A stretch of DNA of 64,000 nucleotides from Pieris napi (Eukaryota; Arthropoda; Insecta; Lepidoptera; Pieridae): positions 1,190,501 through 1,254,500 of the forward strand of contig NC_062249.1 in the NCBI RefSeq assembly GCF_905475465.1. Direction: 5' to 3'. A program made the position numbers and the translations under genes. The notes below the pieces were generated by a model that was not told the origin of the DNA, did no database searches, and was given only the letters and a program-made list of their open reading frames with translations. Shown piece after piece: positions 21,675-32,660 of this stretch. Each line of letters begins with the position of its first letter. The first letter of the stretch is position 1.

Positions 21675-22505
21675 TAATACATAATTGTCGAAATTCAATA
21701 CCGACTTGGGTTTGAAAATAATTTGGGCGACGACGCCAACCCTTGTCAAGTGAACTAATGCCTGCGCAAATCGCATAAACGTTTCTATTTCATTACCTAT
21801 GTTCTAAATCTTATATTTTGTTTAATTACTTATGGTATTTGTTGAAAAGGTAAAATTGTTATTTTCTTAAAAATGCGCCATCACTTACTCAATATCGCCG
21901 TTGAGGCACTGATACTCGTGGATTGTGATGTGTTATCATTATAAGCTTCATTTAATTAAAATAATCATGACCATACTATTTCCCATATATAAATATTATA
22001 TACATGCCTACCATATGCTACCCTGGATAGACTTTTAACGAAGGTTGTCGCCCCCACCATGCATGTGGGATTAGCAAACGTTTTCGTGTTTGGTTTCGAG
22101 ATGAGGTGCTTCAAGATAGAACCAACATATGAAACAGCGCATTAAGATATGTGACAGTAAATATCCCATCAAAAACAGTTCTCGACCGAAAACAGTTGTG
22201 AGATCTATGTAATTCCAAGTTGGTTAATTTATTCAGTTTTAAGTACGTAATACGCTAACCTAACAACATCTGATTGTGACCGTATCAATATTAAATATCT
22301 ATTTTATTCATTTAAAATACATTTTATATTAACTGATTGCTTGGTCATCAACCAGGCTTCTAGTTTTATCTACAACGAAGTTATAGAGGAAAATAGTTTG
22401 AACTTCGAGGAAAGGATGGATGTGCCGCATTTTTTCTCGAGTCGACGAGGTAAAAACATTACACCGATTGGTATGTTCATGAAAGAATTTGCATCGAATA
22501 AAAAA
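21675..22505. other. Interval with no gene seen
   Basis: Holds the GCCCCCACCATGCATG patch near 22,050. No coding domain or repeat recognised. Confidence 0.35.
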
Positions 22506-22507
22506 TA

Positions 22508-22740
22508 AAAACCAGTGTGCTACAACCTTGTCATGATCACTTGTCAATCTAATAGGCAAGTAGGTGATCAGCCTCCTCTGCCTGACACACGCCGTCAGTT
22601 TTCTCACAATGTTTTCCTTCACCGTTCGAGCGAATGTTAAATGCGCTCATAGACAGAAAGTCCATTGGTGTGAGCCGGGGATCGAACCTACGACCTCAGG
22701 GATGAGAATCGCACGCTGAAGCCAGCTGTTCCCAACACTA
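22508..22740 (-). repeat. SINE-A copy with internal deletion
   Basis: Reverse orientation, with a shortened 3' end (CCAGTGTGCTACAACC), the body, the reversed B box GGGATCGAACC near 22,678 and the head end. The usual GGTCTGGGCCTCAG segment is missing. Confidence 0.8.
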
Positions 22741-23190
22741 TTTTCTTTATGTATTTAATAGTACATTTCCCTTTATATTGTGATAGAGCTTCTAAAGATA
22801 CGCGAGCTTTAATCTGCAGTCTTAATCGAAGATACAATCGTATAATCGATACAATGAAATGAGATATGAATCTCGATACATCGTATCGGACGTAGACAAA
22901 TTACGTCTTTATGAAGTTTACTTCGGACAAATTGAGGTTATTTACTGCAATCTCGGTTACCGTTCGAATTTTCATACCCCCGAGTTACAATCGTTGCGAT
23001 AGTGGGATAGGGTACTGTTGCTTGCAGCTTGGCTTGTCTTATTGGAATGTATAATCTTTCAAGGAATATTTAGTACAAAAAGTGACTTAAAGACTACTTC
23101 TACCCATTAAACCACACAAAAAAATATTTGGTAGCGACTATAGCACCGTTTCTCCAAGGTATTTTGTACAATATCTTTACAATTATTAGT
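22740..23190. other. Interval with no gene seen
   Basis: Several ATCGATAC/GATACAATCG-like short repeats between 22,820 and 22,900. No coding signal. Confidence 0.35.
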
Positions 23191-23194
23191 ATAC

Positions 23195-23253
23195 AAATGT
23201 TTATATAATAATTATATATATTTATAATATCTATAATTATTATATAAACATTT
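23195..23253. repeat. AT hairpin, 21-bp perfect arms
   Basis: Bases 23,195-23,215 (AAATGTTTATATAATAATTA and one more T) are the exact reverse complement of 23,233-23,253, with a 17-base loop. It abuts the 5' edge of the LINE-D remnant. Confidence 0.7.
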
Positions 23254-23258
23254 AATAA

Positions 23259-23603
23259 CCCTTTCGCTTTCCCACAGCTGACTTATATAATGATTGGGAT
23301 GTATTATCCGTTAGACAAACTTTCATCCTGTACACTATTCTTACAAAGCATTCTGAGATAGAATACGATCATAAACTTGTAGATGGAAGGCGTAGAAAGG
23401 ATTCCGTATGCCGTCCTCAACTTTTCAAAACAGCTCTTTCCCATAGTTCGTATTGCTTTCTAGGTACCCATTTATACAATAAACTTAACAAAGACCTTCA
23501 AATTTATCATCTCACAAAATACAACTGTAAAAAAGTAGTAACTAAATATCTTAAATCGCTTGATTACCAAAGCACAGAAAATCTATTACGACCCCTAATT
23601 TAA
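23259..23603 (+). pseudogene. LINE-D reverse transcriptase C-terminal remnant
   Basis: An uninterrupted 114-codon frame without a start codon ends at TAA 23,601-23,603. Readable blocks include LSVRQTFILYTI, CRPQLFKTALSHSS and LYNKLNKDLQIY, the arrangement of the last hundred residues of CR1/Jockey-group polyproteins, where an RQ-containing helix is followed by a short SLP or LYN motif. No catalytic residues are present: the copy is 5'-truncated. The intact frame suggests a fairly recent insertion. Clade uncertain. Confidence 0.6.
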
Positions 23604-23940
23604 TTTAATAAATGGAACGTTTTTCTCGCCCACACTAGTCTCAATTTAGCTCACTCACACACGCACTCACACTGACCCGTACACTCACACACACACACAC
23701 ACTCACAAATGCTATTGTTTGCATTTTTTTATATTTTTTATATATATTTTTATAAATTATTTATGTTCGTTCGTTTTTAAAAAAACTTGTATTAGCAATA
23801 TTTTTTGCCACTATGTTCAAGAGGGACTGGTGACTTGTAATAACAGGTTTTCCCAACCTTTTTCAAGCACCAGTCTCTCAGTATAATACATAGCTTTAAG
23901 CTTATTGTCAAGTTTATTATTAATTAAAATTAAAAAAAAT
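23604..23940 (+). repeat. LINE-D 3' UTR
   Basis: A CACAC-rich stretch at 23,645-23,705, a T-rich stretch, then AGGGACTGGTGACTTG and ACCAGTCTCTCAGTATAAT and an A-rich end. The related copy is at 18,480-18,800. Confidence 0.55.
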
Positions 23941-24425
23941 AATTTAAGAATAAAGTATAAGTGTTATGTAGAAATTATTATATCAACTACCGTTAACTTA
24001 CACGACACAGGGAATCCAACTGTGGTGGCTAGTGCACTTTATTTTTAGTACACTTGCAATGTTCTTTCTATAGATAATAGATATGTATTATAAAGATTTA
24101 TATTATAAATAAAAAAAGGTTACAAAGGCATAGTTTTAATACTAAATTTAATTCGACCTTATTTATTCGAACCAAGACATGAATGACATTATATGTGACA
24201 AACATGCAATTCAAGCATACAATTGAGAATAAATTTTACGTATATTGTTATTGGCCCAATAAATTCATTTGATTGAACGCGAGAGGTCTCAATTATAAAA
24301 TTTATCAACTATATCGACGGTGATTACCTTTTTCCTTTGCGGTTTAAATGGGGCGAATGTAATTATATGGTTCAATATCAGATCGTCGACGTTTTGATAA
24401 AACTTAACAATTGGCTTTTGATTAT
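23940..24425. other. AT-rich interval, no gene seen
   Basis: No coding signal or clear repeat. Confidence 0.35.
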
Positions 24426-24426
24426 A

Positions 24427-24680
24427 AACAGTTTCGGCCTGGTGGCATGGACGTGCCCCTCTCATCACGGCTGAGAGGGGCACGTCCATGAATGAAAGTC
24501 CAAGATTGAATCACGGCAGTGCCCCAATGGACTTAAAACTCGTATGGTGAAGGATGACATCGTGGTGACCAGCCTTAAACGAACAGCGTGTGTCAGGCAC
24601 CTACTTGCCTATGTAAAAAAATATCACAAAAGTGATGCAGATATCTGAGGCCAAGAAGAACAGGTTATAGAGCCACTTTG
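24427..24680 (+). repeat. SINE-A copy, diverged, with a hairpin in the head
   Basis: The order of SINE-A blocks is kept (CGGCCTGGTGGC, CTCTCATC, CCAATGGACTT, GTGTGTCAGGCACC, CTACTTGCCTAT, TCTGAGGCC, GAGCCACTTTG), with much divergence. The B-box region is altered. In the head, 24,446-24,464 is perfectly inverted at 24,472-24,490 (listed separately). Confidence 0.7.
24446..24490. repeat. Perfect hairpin, 19-bp arms, 7-base loop
   Basis: CATGGACGTGCCCCTCTCA at 24,446-24,464 is followed by TCACGGC and its exact reverse complement at 24,472-24,490. The left arm corresponds to normal SINE-A head sequence; the right arm replaces what should be there. Confidence 0.85.
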
Positions 24681-24883
24681 CTGTAGCTCAAGTAGTAATC
24701 TCCCCATGAAAAGCAAAAAAGCGGCACCATCCTTTTCTCAAAGCGGTTCTGGCCATTTTCGACCCCCTATAACTTCGTTGTGGATAAAATTGGAATCTAC
24801 AATTATCAGTTACCTGGCAGGTATTGTAAACACGGTGTATTTAAAATTTTATTCAATTTGAACCGGTATTGAATAATAACTAA

Positions 24884-25185
24884 AATCAGTGGCGCTACAA
24901 CCTCTTTTGGGTCTGGGCCTCAGATTTCTGAATCTGTTTCGTAATCATTTTTCAATCTAATAGGTAAGTAGGTGATCAGCCTGCTGTGCCTGACACACGT
25001 CAGACAACCGTCGACTTTTTGGGTCTAAGACATGTCGGTTTCCTCACGATGTTTTCCTTCACCGTTCGAGCGAATGTTAATTGTGCGCACATAGAAAGAA
25101 AGTTCTTTGGTGCACAGCCTGGGATCGAACCTACACTACACACTAGAGTCGCACGCTGAAGCCACTAGGCCAACACTGCTCTAGT
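24884..25185 (-). repeat. SINE-A copy, near full length
   Basis: Reverse orientation. AATCAGTGGCGCTACAACCT at the left is the 3' end. The body is complete, with a small direct duplication (GTCAGACAACCGTC), and the reversed B box GGGATCGAACC lies near 25,121. The head ends CCAACACTGCT. Confidence 0.9.
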
Positions 25186-25189
25186 TAAT

Positions 25190-25600
25190 TTTAAATAAAT
25201 TTCTTAATTTGGTCAATGACTCACTGACTGATCATCAAAACTCTACGGCACTTTTAGCAGACATAGAAGCTTCAAATTCAGAATACAATTAATGTTTAGT
25301 GTCAATCAAGGCTATGGAAATGTATTTATGTAAAACATAAAAGATTTTTAACATGGTCACAAGGTACAAGATGTATAAGATGTTGTTAGGTTAATTACGT
25401 AAAACAGAAGGTCCCTTTTATTTGGGTCTCACAACTTTTTTTTTCATGACATAGACTTTTACTCCTTTTAATTATCTGTGGAGGAAGGTATATTGTTTAT
25501 TTATTTATAAAAGTTCATCACATCACATATAATGCTATATCTACTAACTAAACTACAATAATAACATTACACTTCCAATTTATTTTATTTTATTTTTATT
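25190..25600. other. AT-rich interval, no gene seen
   Basis: No coding signal. Confidence 0.35.
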
Positions 25601-25601
25601 T

Positions 25602-25987
25602 AAAAAAATATTGGTTGTTTGTAAAGTAGGTTTACGATCGAGATGTTTACGTGATAACGTCTTATTGGTGATATAAGTTTTTGGGAAGTAAGGAATTAAT
25701 GAAGATAACAATTTTTTCAAATTTTAAATTACATCTATCGTTTTATTCACACTTTTGATGATAAATTTCGGGTGTAAATGACAAGTTTACTTATTCGACT
25801 ATGATATACATTTTTCTTCATACATTCACGGAATGACTGGCAGCGCTCGAGATGAGACGGGAGATCGGTCCGTCTCTCTCTCGTTATACCTGCGATCGCG
25901 CTCGTGAGGTTTTGGTGTGACACAAGTTTCTGAACATGTCACCCGACTAAAACGATTTTAAAGACGTTATCACGTCAAAAAAAAAAA
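25602..25987. mobile_element. Repeat bracketed by ACGTGATAACGT, copy 2
   Basis: ACGTGATAACGT at 25,649-25,660 and its reverse complement at 25,964-25,975. The outer parts are nearly identical to 9,663-10,035. The centre from about 25,707 to 25,825 is different AT-rich sequence where copy 1 has an extra GC-rich unit. Copies with identical ends and different centres are typical of short non-autonomous DNA elements. Confidence 0.7.
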
Positions 25988-26044
25988 TGCGGATTGGGTA
26001 TTAGATAGGCAATTAACAATGCTTTTTTACTGTTCTTCCAAACT

Positions 26045-26600
26045 TAATACATATATAACTTTATTCATATAGGTAACCAAGTACACTTATGAACGTCAAC
26101 AGGAAAGATGTTTAATTGATTCATAATTTACATTTACTGCCACTTCTCAAATCAAGGGCGTATCACGGACTAGAAGAACTGGCAGTAACTCTCGCCAACT
26201 CATACAATTTGAACTGGAGCAAATCAATCCCAAGAATTAGGATCATTGAAATTATCGTCAAATTTATAAAAAGCTTTCTTAATTAATATACATTTAATGA
26301 GAGTTTTGAATTTATTCAGTGATAATTCTCTAATTTCGTTTGGGAGTTTGTTGTTATAATACAATTTCCATATAAGGAGTTGTTTATCTTCTGTAGCCTG
26401 GTTGGTCGTACGATTAGATTAGTACTGTTTCTAGTATTATACTGGTGAAAGTCACCATTTGTTTTAAAATCGTTTATATTTTTTTGTACATACAACAAAA
26501 CTGCCCCAATGGTTAAGGTAGATGGCAATTATAGCCTCTCTCGCTAGGCTATCATACTTCCTGTTGTGTCCAATAGCCACAAAATTTAATAAAACAGAAT
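26045..26600 (-). mobile_element. LINE-B fragment with coding C-terminus
   Basis: The longest LINE-B copy here. On the minus strand a frame from 26,528 contains YNTRNSTNLIVRPTRLQKIN, the arginine-rich NTRN block found near the C-terminus of CR1-like reverse transcriptases. After a frameshift near 26,360 it continues as NKLPNEIRELSLNKFKTLIK and KKAFYKFDD to the stop at 26,224. The 3' UTR follows down to 26,050. The frameshift and 5' truncation make it inactive. Confidence 0.75.
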
Positions 26601-26829
26601 AAGACTTGAGGTAATTAATTCAGGGGTCATTAACCTTTTTAATTGTCAACAAAGGCGCTATTCGTAAGGACAATGACCGCGACCGTTATTTTATGTTTTT
26701 GGCACTACTCAGAACTATGCATACAACATTGTACATCCATTAACATATGTATGTACAAATAGTGTTACGGTCGACTAGGGTTGTCACTTGATTATTTAAA
26801 AAAAACAAAGTTTATTTTTATTTTATTAA

Positions 26830-26996
26830 ATAGCAAACGAGGCAATAGGAGGCAAACGGGCAGGAGACTCACCAGATGTTAAGTGATGGCTACATACACA
26901 TTGCCAAAAGGCTCGCAAGTGAGTTGCCGGCCTTTTAAGAATTGATTGGCTCCTTTCTTGAAGGACCCTAAGTCGAATTGGTTCGAAAATACTTTA
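26830..26996 (-). mobile_element. LINE-A 3' fragment
   Basis: GGCAAACGGGCAGGAGACTC, GATGTTAAGTGAT, CTTTCTTGAAGGACCCTAAG and TCGAATTGGTTCG follow the LINE-A 3' end on the minus strand. It stops after the TTCGAAAATACTT block. Confidence 0.8.
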
Positions 26997-27104
26997 TTTA
27001 AAGTAAACAAGTGTTTCTTTCGCAATTATTATTCAGAGTTACACAGTACTGGCAACTGTCTTGGTACATTTTAATTATTATAAAAACTAAAAAACTAAAA
27101 TTAG

Positions 27105-27345
27105 TGTAAACAAAAACACAAATATATAGTATTTACAATATTCTTAACCTATAAAGTAATAATAATAATTAAAATTTGATAAATAGAAAATTAAAGCAAA
27201 ATTTAAAAGTTAGGTCCCTGTGACTGCATCTTTTATGATGACAGAATTTCGTCGCTGTATTATGTATTAATACTTATTCGTTGAGCGAGGAAAGCTGGGG
27301 TCACCGGTACTATCTACCAGGTGCTAATTTAAATCTTTGATTAAC
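27105..27345 (-). mobile_element. LINE-C 3' fragment
   Basis: ATATTCTTAACCTATAAAGT, GTTAGGTCCCTGTGACTG, TTTCGTCGCTGTATTATG and GGTCACCGGTACTATCTACC match the LINE-C end, with the coding part reading GDPS-like remnants on the minus strand. Confidence 0.6.
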
Positions 27346-27900
27346 CTGTGCACTTGAACCCTACGGCCCAAGAGTCTCTACTCCAAAGAACAAAATCAAA
27401 GATGGAGGAATTACTCTTATATTTGAGCCGCTTATAAAATATAATATATTGACACTTAACAAACAAGAACATTTATCTCACCTTTCAAAACGTTAATTTC
27501 CTTAAATAAAACGATTTGTTTTAGTTGTAAAAGTAAATACATTCACATTAAAATAAAACTTGTCCAATCTTTCGTAATCAGTAATCTCAGTAATGAAAGG
27601 AATTTACAATCAAACACGCACAAGTAGAAATCATGTGAATTTATTGAAAGTGTCAAGTGTCAACCCTATTCCGAGATCACAGGAGCCGCTATCTGGGATC
27701 AAAAACGCCGCATGAAATGCTTTGTGGCGATGTTTGAACGCAAAAATTGTCGCTAGTCAACAACAGGCTAGGGTTGTGCTGAATTAGAATAATATAGTGT
27801 TTACTTGTGTATTTCTTTGTAAATATATTGTTTTCACAATTTTGTTATGACTATATCTATTAATATAAAACACAATAATAAATACCGATGCATTAATTTC
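27345..27900. other. Interval with no gene seen
   Basis: CTACGGCCCAAGAGTCTCTACTCC near 27,360-27,385 is also present at about 50,528-50,551 beside another LINE-C fragment, so LINE-C sequence may reach about 27,390. The rest is unassigned. Confidence 0.35.
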
Positions 27901-27904
27901 TGTA

Positions 27905-28062
27905 AATGGAAATATAATAACATACAAATATAGAGCATTTACAATATTTTTAAGCTATATAATTAAAAACATATGGTCCTAGTATTCGTCCCTGTAGCAG
28001 TACACCCTTAATACTGGCATTTTCTCGCTGTACTGCGACACTTTCATATCGATTGGGAAAAC
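27905..28062 (-). mobile_element. LINE-C 3' fragment
   Basis: CATACAAATATAGAGCAT, GTCCCTGTAGCAGTACACCC and CTCGCTGTACTGCGACAC match the LINE-C end. Diverged. Confidence 0.55.
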
Positions 28063-28082
28063 TATTGCGTATACATACGATA

Positions 28083-28182
28083 AGCACTCACACTGCAAGA
28101 AGGCTCGCGAGTGCGTTGCCGGGACTTGGTATCTTGAAGGACTAGGTCGGTTCGGAAATACATCCACGGGTTCCATCTAGTG
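28083..28182 (-). mobile_element. LINE-A 3' fragment, diverged
   Basis: AGAAGGCTCGCGAGTGCGTT, TCTTGAAGGACTAG and TTCGGAAATAC follow LINE-A order. It abuts the LINE-C fragment. Confidence 0.65.
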
Positions 28183-28284
28183 ATAAAAGAATTAGTACAA
28201 ATACTCAGTTGTGTTAGGAATCGGAAATAAATTTTGCGTTTTTTATTAAGAAAGAATTGAAAGACTTCACATTTTATGGTCTTA

Positions 28285-29233
28285 CTAGCAGACCCGGCAA
28301 ACGTTGTTTTGCCACGTATATTATTTATAGGAAACATATTTTAGTAATTTTTTCAATTTTTTTTCAATAAAAGTAACTATCTACAATAATAAAAATAAGG
28401 GTTGATCGTAGAGGGATGAAATTAGGGGTTGTAAGTACTTTTGTATGCTGTATCATAAAAAAAAGAATTAAAATTAAAAGAAAATTGGGGTGGACACCCC
28501 TTTTCACTTAGGGGTTTATAAGATAGATAGTAGCCGATTCTCAGACTTACTATATATTACTGAATATGCATAAAAAAGTTCATAAGAATCGGTTGAGCCA
28601 TTTCGGAGGAGTATGGGAACGAACATTGTGACACGAGAATTTTATATACAGTAGAACCTCTATAAGTCGAACATCAAGGGAGACGCCAAAAAATTCGAGT
28701 TATAGAGTTTTCAACTTATGGAGGATTTCGACTTAGGCGGATTTTGATTCGACATAAAGAGTTTGAGGTTTATTCTTATAAATTTTGAGTATTCAACATT
28801 GAACACCTGACACAAAGCAAGCAAACACGAGTTTCCATGAGTCATAAATTTATTATTGTATACTCCTAAAATGTTTTCTTAGAAACAATAGTCTACTCAC
28901 ATTGTCGGCAAGTTCTTAAAGTCGGTAACTTATTTTTGTTCGAACAATAGAGATAATAAATTCCAAATGATCAAGTTGTAAAGGTTGTAAAATAAAACGT
29001 TCCTATGTTCGAGATACAGAGGTCAAATTTAATTTTTCGAGTTATAGAGTGAAAATATGTACCAAAATGGCTTGGAGGGACTCGGTGATTATTTCGATTA
29101 ACAGAGGGTCAAGATTTCAAGTAATGGAGGTTTTGGTGTTTTAAGGGAAGGGAACAAAACATTTTTTCGAGATTTGGAGGTTTTTGACTTATCGAGGTTC
29201 GACTTAACGAGGTTCTACTGTATATATTAGAGA
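28285..29233 (-). mobile_element. Non-autonomous Helitron, split by a pogo-like element
   Basis: On the minus strand the element begins with TCTCTAATATATA (right edge 29,233, preceded by A), continues across the insertion as AATTCTCGTGTCACAATGTT and GTTCCCATACTCC, and ends GCCGGGTCTGCTAG at 28,285, followed by T. A-to-T insertion, 5' TC and 3' CTAG are the Helitron hallmarks. Without the 574 bases of insert and TA duplication it is 375 bases long, so it encodes nothing. Confidence 0.75.
28649..29220. mobile_element. pogo/Tigger-like non-autonomous element
   Basis: CAGTAGAACCTCTATAAGTC at the left and its near-perfect inverse GACTTAACGAGGTTCTACTG at the right, directly flanked by TA on both sides (28,647-28,648 and 29,221-29,222). 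Terminal CAGTAGAACCTC and a TA duplication are known features of pogo/Tigger-type Tc1-mariner elements. The interior repeats TTCGAG/CGACTT words and has no transposase frame. Confidence 0.8.
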
Positions 29234-29317
29234 TTATAAAACGTAAACTATAGTTTGTTACAATAATTACAATTAATTTTCATTTACCATCGTAACCATG
29301 GCAACAATTACGGTACT

Positions 29318-29590
29318 AAATAATAATTTATTTGCAAGAATATGGTTCAAAAATGTAATGGTGTTACAATCCAAACATCGCATATTCTGCCACATATAAT
29401 GGCGTGCAAATTTGTCTTAAAAGGAATTTTACATAGTGAATCATAGTCAATTCCTTATATTGTTTTATCACTACATCGTCACATTATTAAAACATATGAT
29501 TACATTATCATATTTATTATAATGTTTCACTCAAATAATCATATATCAATAATATTTTTTTCCAAAAGTAGTATCTTAATTCGAAGTTTG
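29318..29590 (-). repeat. Repeat H, reverse copy
   Basis: AATTTATTTGCAAGAATATG through CATATAATGGCGTGCAAATT to CACTCAAATAATCATATATC is the reverse complement of the 2,041-2,312 segment. Confidence 0.6.
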
Positions 29591-30040
29591 ATTAACTGAA
29601 AGACCATCCCTATTACACATTTCACATCTGATTACACCACTAGACGTATACATCGTTGAATGAACAACTTTTTCACAGAACACAAATATTTTAAAACAAA
29701 AAGCGAAAAAATAAAGATGTGGTAATCATGCGAAAAGTTTAGCAAACCGACTTCAAAACGCACTAAAAATAAATAACAATATTTCTATTGATTGGTATTA
29801 TTTCTTGGAGAATTAAATGTATTAAATAATTAATTGAGTTGTATGAAGATCATATAATTTCTCGCTGCAAATTATTTGAGACTTCGACCATGGACCACTG
29901 ACTAGGCTTGAACATACTTAAAATACGTCGCGATGTGACCGGTTTTTTTTAAATAAAAAAAACATACGATCGTTTCAAATATAATTTATATCATAATCGC
30001 TGCCGTTCTAAGTAAAATTTGTTCTTTACCATCAAATAAC
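29590..30040. other. AT-rich interval, no gene seen
   Basis: No coding signal. Confidence 0.35.
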
Positions 30041-30044
30041 TTTA

Positions 30045-30235
30045 TCTGTTTCGTGATTTCTTTTTGCTCCTTTAGGTGATGAGACTTTTTGGTTCTTGGG
30101 TAAGGTTTTCCTCACGATATTTTCTTTTGTACGCGATATATAAGTGAGTATTAAAGACAGAAAGTCCATTGGTGCATGAAGCCTAGGTTCGAAGTCGGCA
30201 GTGCACCAATGCACCAGTGCACCTCATGGATGGAA
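30045..30235 (-). repeat. SINE-A copy, diverged
   Basis: GACTTTTTGGTTCTTGGGTA, TTTTCCTCACGATATTTTCT, AAGTCCATTGGTGCA and GGTTCGAAGTCGG follow the SINE-A order in reverse, with a small duplication GCACCAATGCACCAGTGCAC in the head. Confidence 0.65.
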
Positions 30236-30297
30236 GTCGAACACTTTTAAATTAAAGTAATTTGTCGTTTTGAAATCTTGTTATCCAAAACACTAAA

Positions 30298-30342
30298 TAA
30301 TCAGAGATATTTAAACAGATATTACATAAATATCTCTGATTA
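30298..30342. repeat. Hairpin, 16-bp perfect arms
   Basis: TAATCAGAGATATTTA at 30,298-30,313 pairs exactly with 30,327-30,342 around a 13-base loop. Possibly a minute foldback element. Confidence 0.6.
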
Positions 30343-30499
30343 AATATTGCTTTAATATATGATTAACAAAAAAGAACATGTAACACTAACTATAACTAAA
30401 ATCTAATAAAATAAAATAATATAATATACACAAAAATGTAATTTATAAAGTCCAATGGTTAATGAGTCACAATTAATATATATATATGTATATGTCTAA

Positions 30500-30885
30500 A
30501 TTACGAGACAAAAGATAAATGATCAAAAAGAAGATTTTTTAATAAATTTAATGACTGAGCTCGTCTAATATCAAGTGGTAAGGAGTACCAACGCAGGATA
30601 CTTTGCACAGTAAAGGATGAGTGATAGAATTCGGTTATTGAGTATAATTTTTTTATTTTCTTTCCTTGATATAAGTCTGTTTGACTTATAATCAATAATA
30701 CTAAGTATACCAAGTGTTGAAGACTGCAGTGGAAAGGCCCCAGCGGCTAGAAGCCACTTGCTCGTAAGTAATGATTTACCGTACTTGCTATAGAAGAACT
30801 TGATTTTAATACTTTTAAAAAGTAAATCGTTCTTATTAACCAAATCCATCTGTCCCATTCCATCACAGCGTAAACACAATTTCAC
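30500..30885 (-). pseudogene. Possible LINE-E C-terminal remnant
   Basis: On the minus strand two overlapping frames (30,885 to about 30,571 and 30,713 to 30,501) together read like a retrotransposon C-terminus. The final part has WYSLPLDIRRAQSLNLLKNL before the TAA stop, a style close to the SLP-hydrophobic-SLN ends of CR1/Jockey-group proteins. One frameshift near 30,640 separates the parts. No catalytic domain. Confidence 0.4.
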
Positions 30886-32390
30886 AGAAAGAGAGAGACA
30901 TGGCCGATTTCAATTCTTTTCCTTAACCATATAATCATTACAGTAAAACTAGATAAACATAACAATGTCGACATTGTTTTTTTTTTATTTTTCAAAACGA
31001 CACGACACATCACGACTCTTATTTTAGTCGGCTTATGTTTGCGGCCTTCCTAGAAGTAAAACTATTTAATTCAATGACTTTATACAATGATTTTCAAGAA
31101 GTAGAAACGATAACACGTACATTTATCACTTATCACAGCTTCGATCTCACAGGAGGCGGGGGTTGCGTTGTCATGGTTACGTAATATGCGTTCTAGAAAT
31201 CTTGATAATACAACTGCACTCTACATCTAGGGTTAAGATTCTATTCTGGTTTAAATGTCATTACAGATATATTCACTTATCTTAAAGTTAATTTTGTGCG
31301 TATTATAAAACTTTATTTTCCTTACATTAAAAATCGTACATTTATAAAAAATTAAACTCTAATATCAACTCTTTCTTTCAATCCATTAATGTTTAACTTC
31401 TTCCCGCTTTTATTTTTGTTAATATAATAATATAACTTTATTAATTAAATGTTTACATTTCACAGTTTGCAGTCATATTCTAAGACTATGTAAATTCTGG
31501 GAGAGAAAATATATTTATTTGGCTTTGGAAACACGGTAGAAGGATCAGTAGAAAAAATCCTATCCCACACGGTGTATGATTGACATAATTTTACCTACCC
31601 CTTTATTTTTTTTTGGTTAAAAAAATATCAAAAGGGATGATTATACCTAGAACTTTACAGCCTACATGAAAATGTATTTATTGTTAATGATTGTTTTTTA
31701 TTAAATCCTCAAGCTAACAAAATTTTACGATAACATTTTTAAAACCCCTCACTACACTACTAACATTAGTTGTATCACGTAGAAATTCGTTAAGCGACGA
31801 TAAATATTTGAAAATACATCAGAAATAATAGACTGTCAACTGTCTCTTGGGAAATTTACGAAGTGGGCACACCTTAGGCATTCATCATTATTGTTCTTCT
31901 AATGAGACCACGCCCGTTTGAGGGTATTTCGAAAGACCTTTGTCAATTAGAAATATGTGAAGACAAATATAAACTTAATACTTATGGACATGGAGTAAGG
32001 GGGAACGGGCAATGGGGTATTTTGCCTACATGGCCAAGGTGTGACGGTGACTGACATATGTCAGCTGTCAACTCGGATATGATTTCAATCACAGGCAAGT
32101 TGTGCGCAATAAGCGCGCATAGAAAGATAATAATTCACTAATACTTCTGTATTTATTATGGCCTCAAAGTAGTATTTTATTATACCCAGGTTTAGTATCT
32201 TGTAAATCCAAAAAAACAAAAGACACTACAGTAAAGTTTAAATATAACTTTTGCCAACAAACTCCGCAACAACTGCGTTAATATGACAACATTTTAATAC
32301 CCTAATCACAATCTTGAACAGTTATCTGTCAACTAGTGAGTCTGTAGCAGACTCTCACTGAAAATATAGTTATACGGATAGGAAAGCGGG
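30885..32390. other. Long interval with no gene seen
   Basis: AT-rich, no coding domain, and no member of the repeat families found elsewhere in this window. It is one of the longest stretches free of recognisable repeats. Confidence 0.4.
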
Positions 32391-32394
32391 AACA

Positions 32395-32660
32395 AAACCC
32401 GCTTTATCGCTTAGCTTACCGCTCGTCGACCTACCAAGCCCACGCCAGTCAATTCACCGTAGCACTTAGTTTGAATGTGCATTACTCATTCTGTAAGTAG
32501 TTACATGCATCGAGATGAAATGTGTGTGGTCAGAGTGGTACCGTTGCCACCGTAAACATTTCCGCGAGGCGAGCCCGCGTTGCGCAAGCGCTTGAGACGA
32601 ACCGTTGCGTACAAATACCTCTAGTCTAAGAGATTAAATCAGTGTTTGTATGTAAGGATC
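32395..32660 (+). promoter_or_regulatory. Candidate promoter or first-exon region
   Basis: A patch clearly richer in GC and CpG than its surroundings, with clusters such as CCGCGAGGCGAGCCCGCGTT and GCGCAAGCG near 32,560-32,592. It is followed by the insect initiator-like TCAGTG at 32,639 and a GTAAGG splice-donor-like sequence at 32,652. It lies outside all repeat families in this window. No downstream exon was recognised, so this is inference from composition. Confidence 0.35.

Noticed and set aside
22020..22080. Possible conserved non-coding element (GCCCCCACCATGCATGTGGG)
   Set aside because: No second copy or supporting motif; conservation cannot be judged from one sequence.
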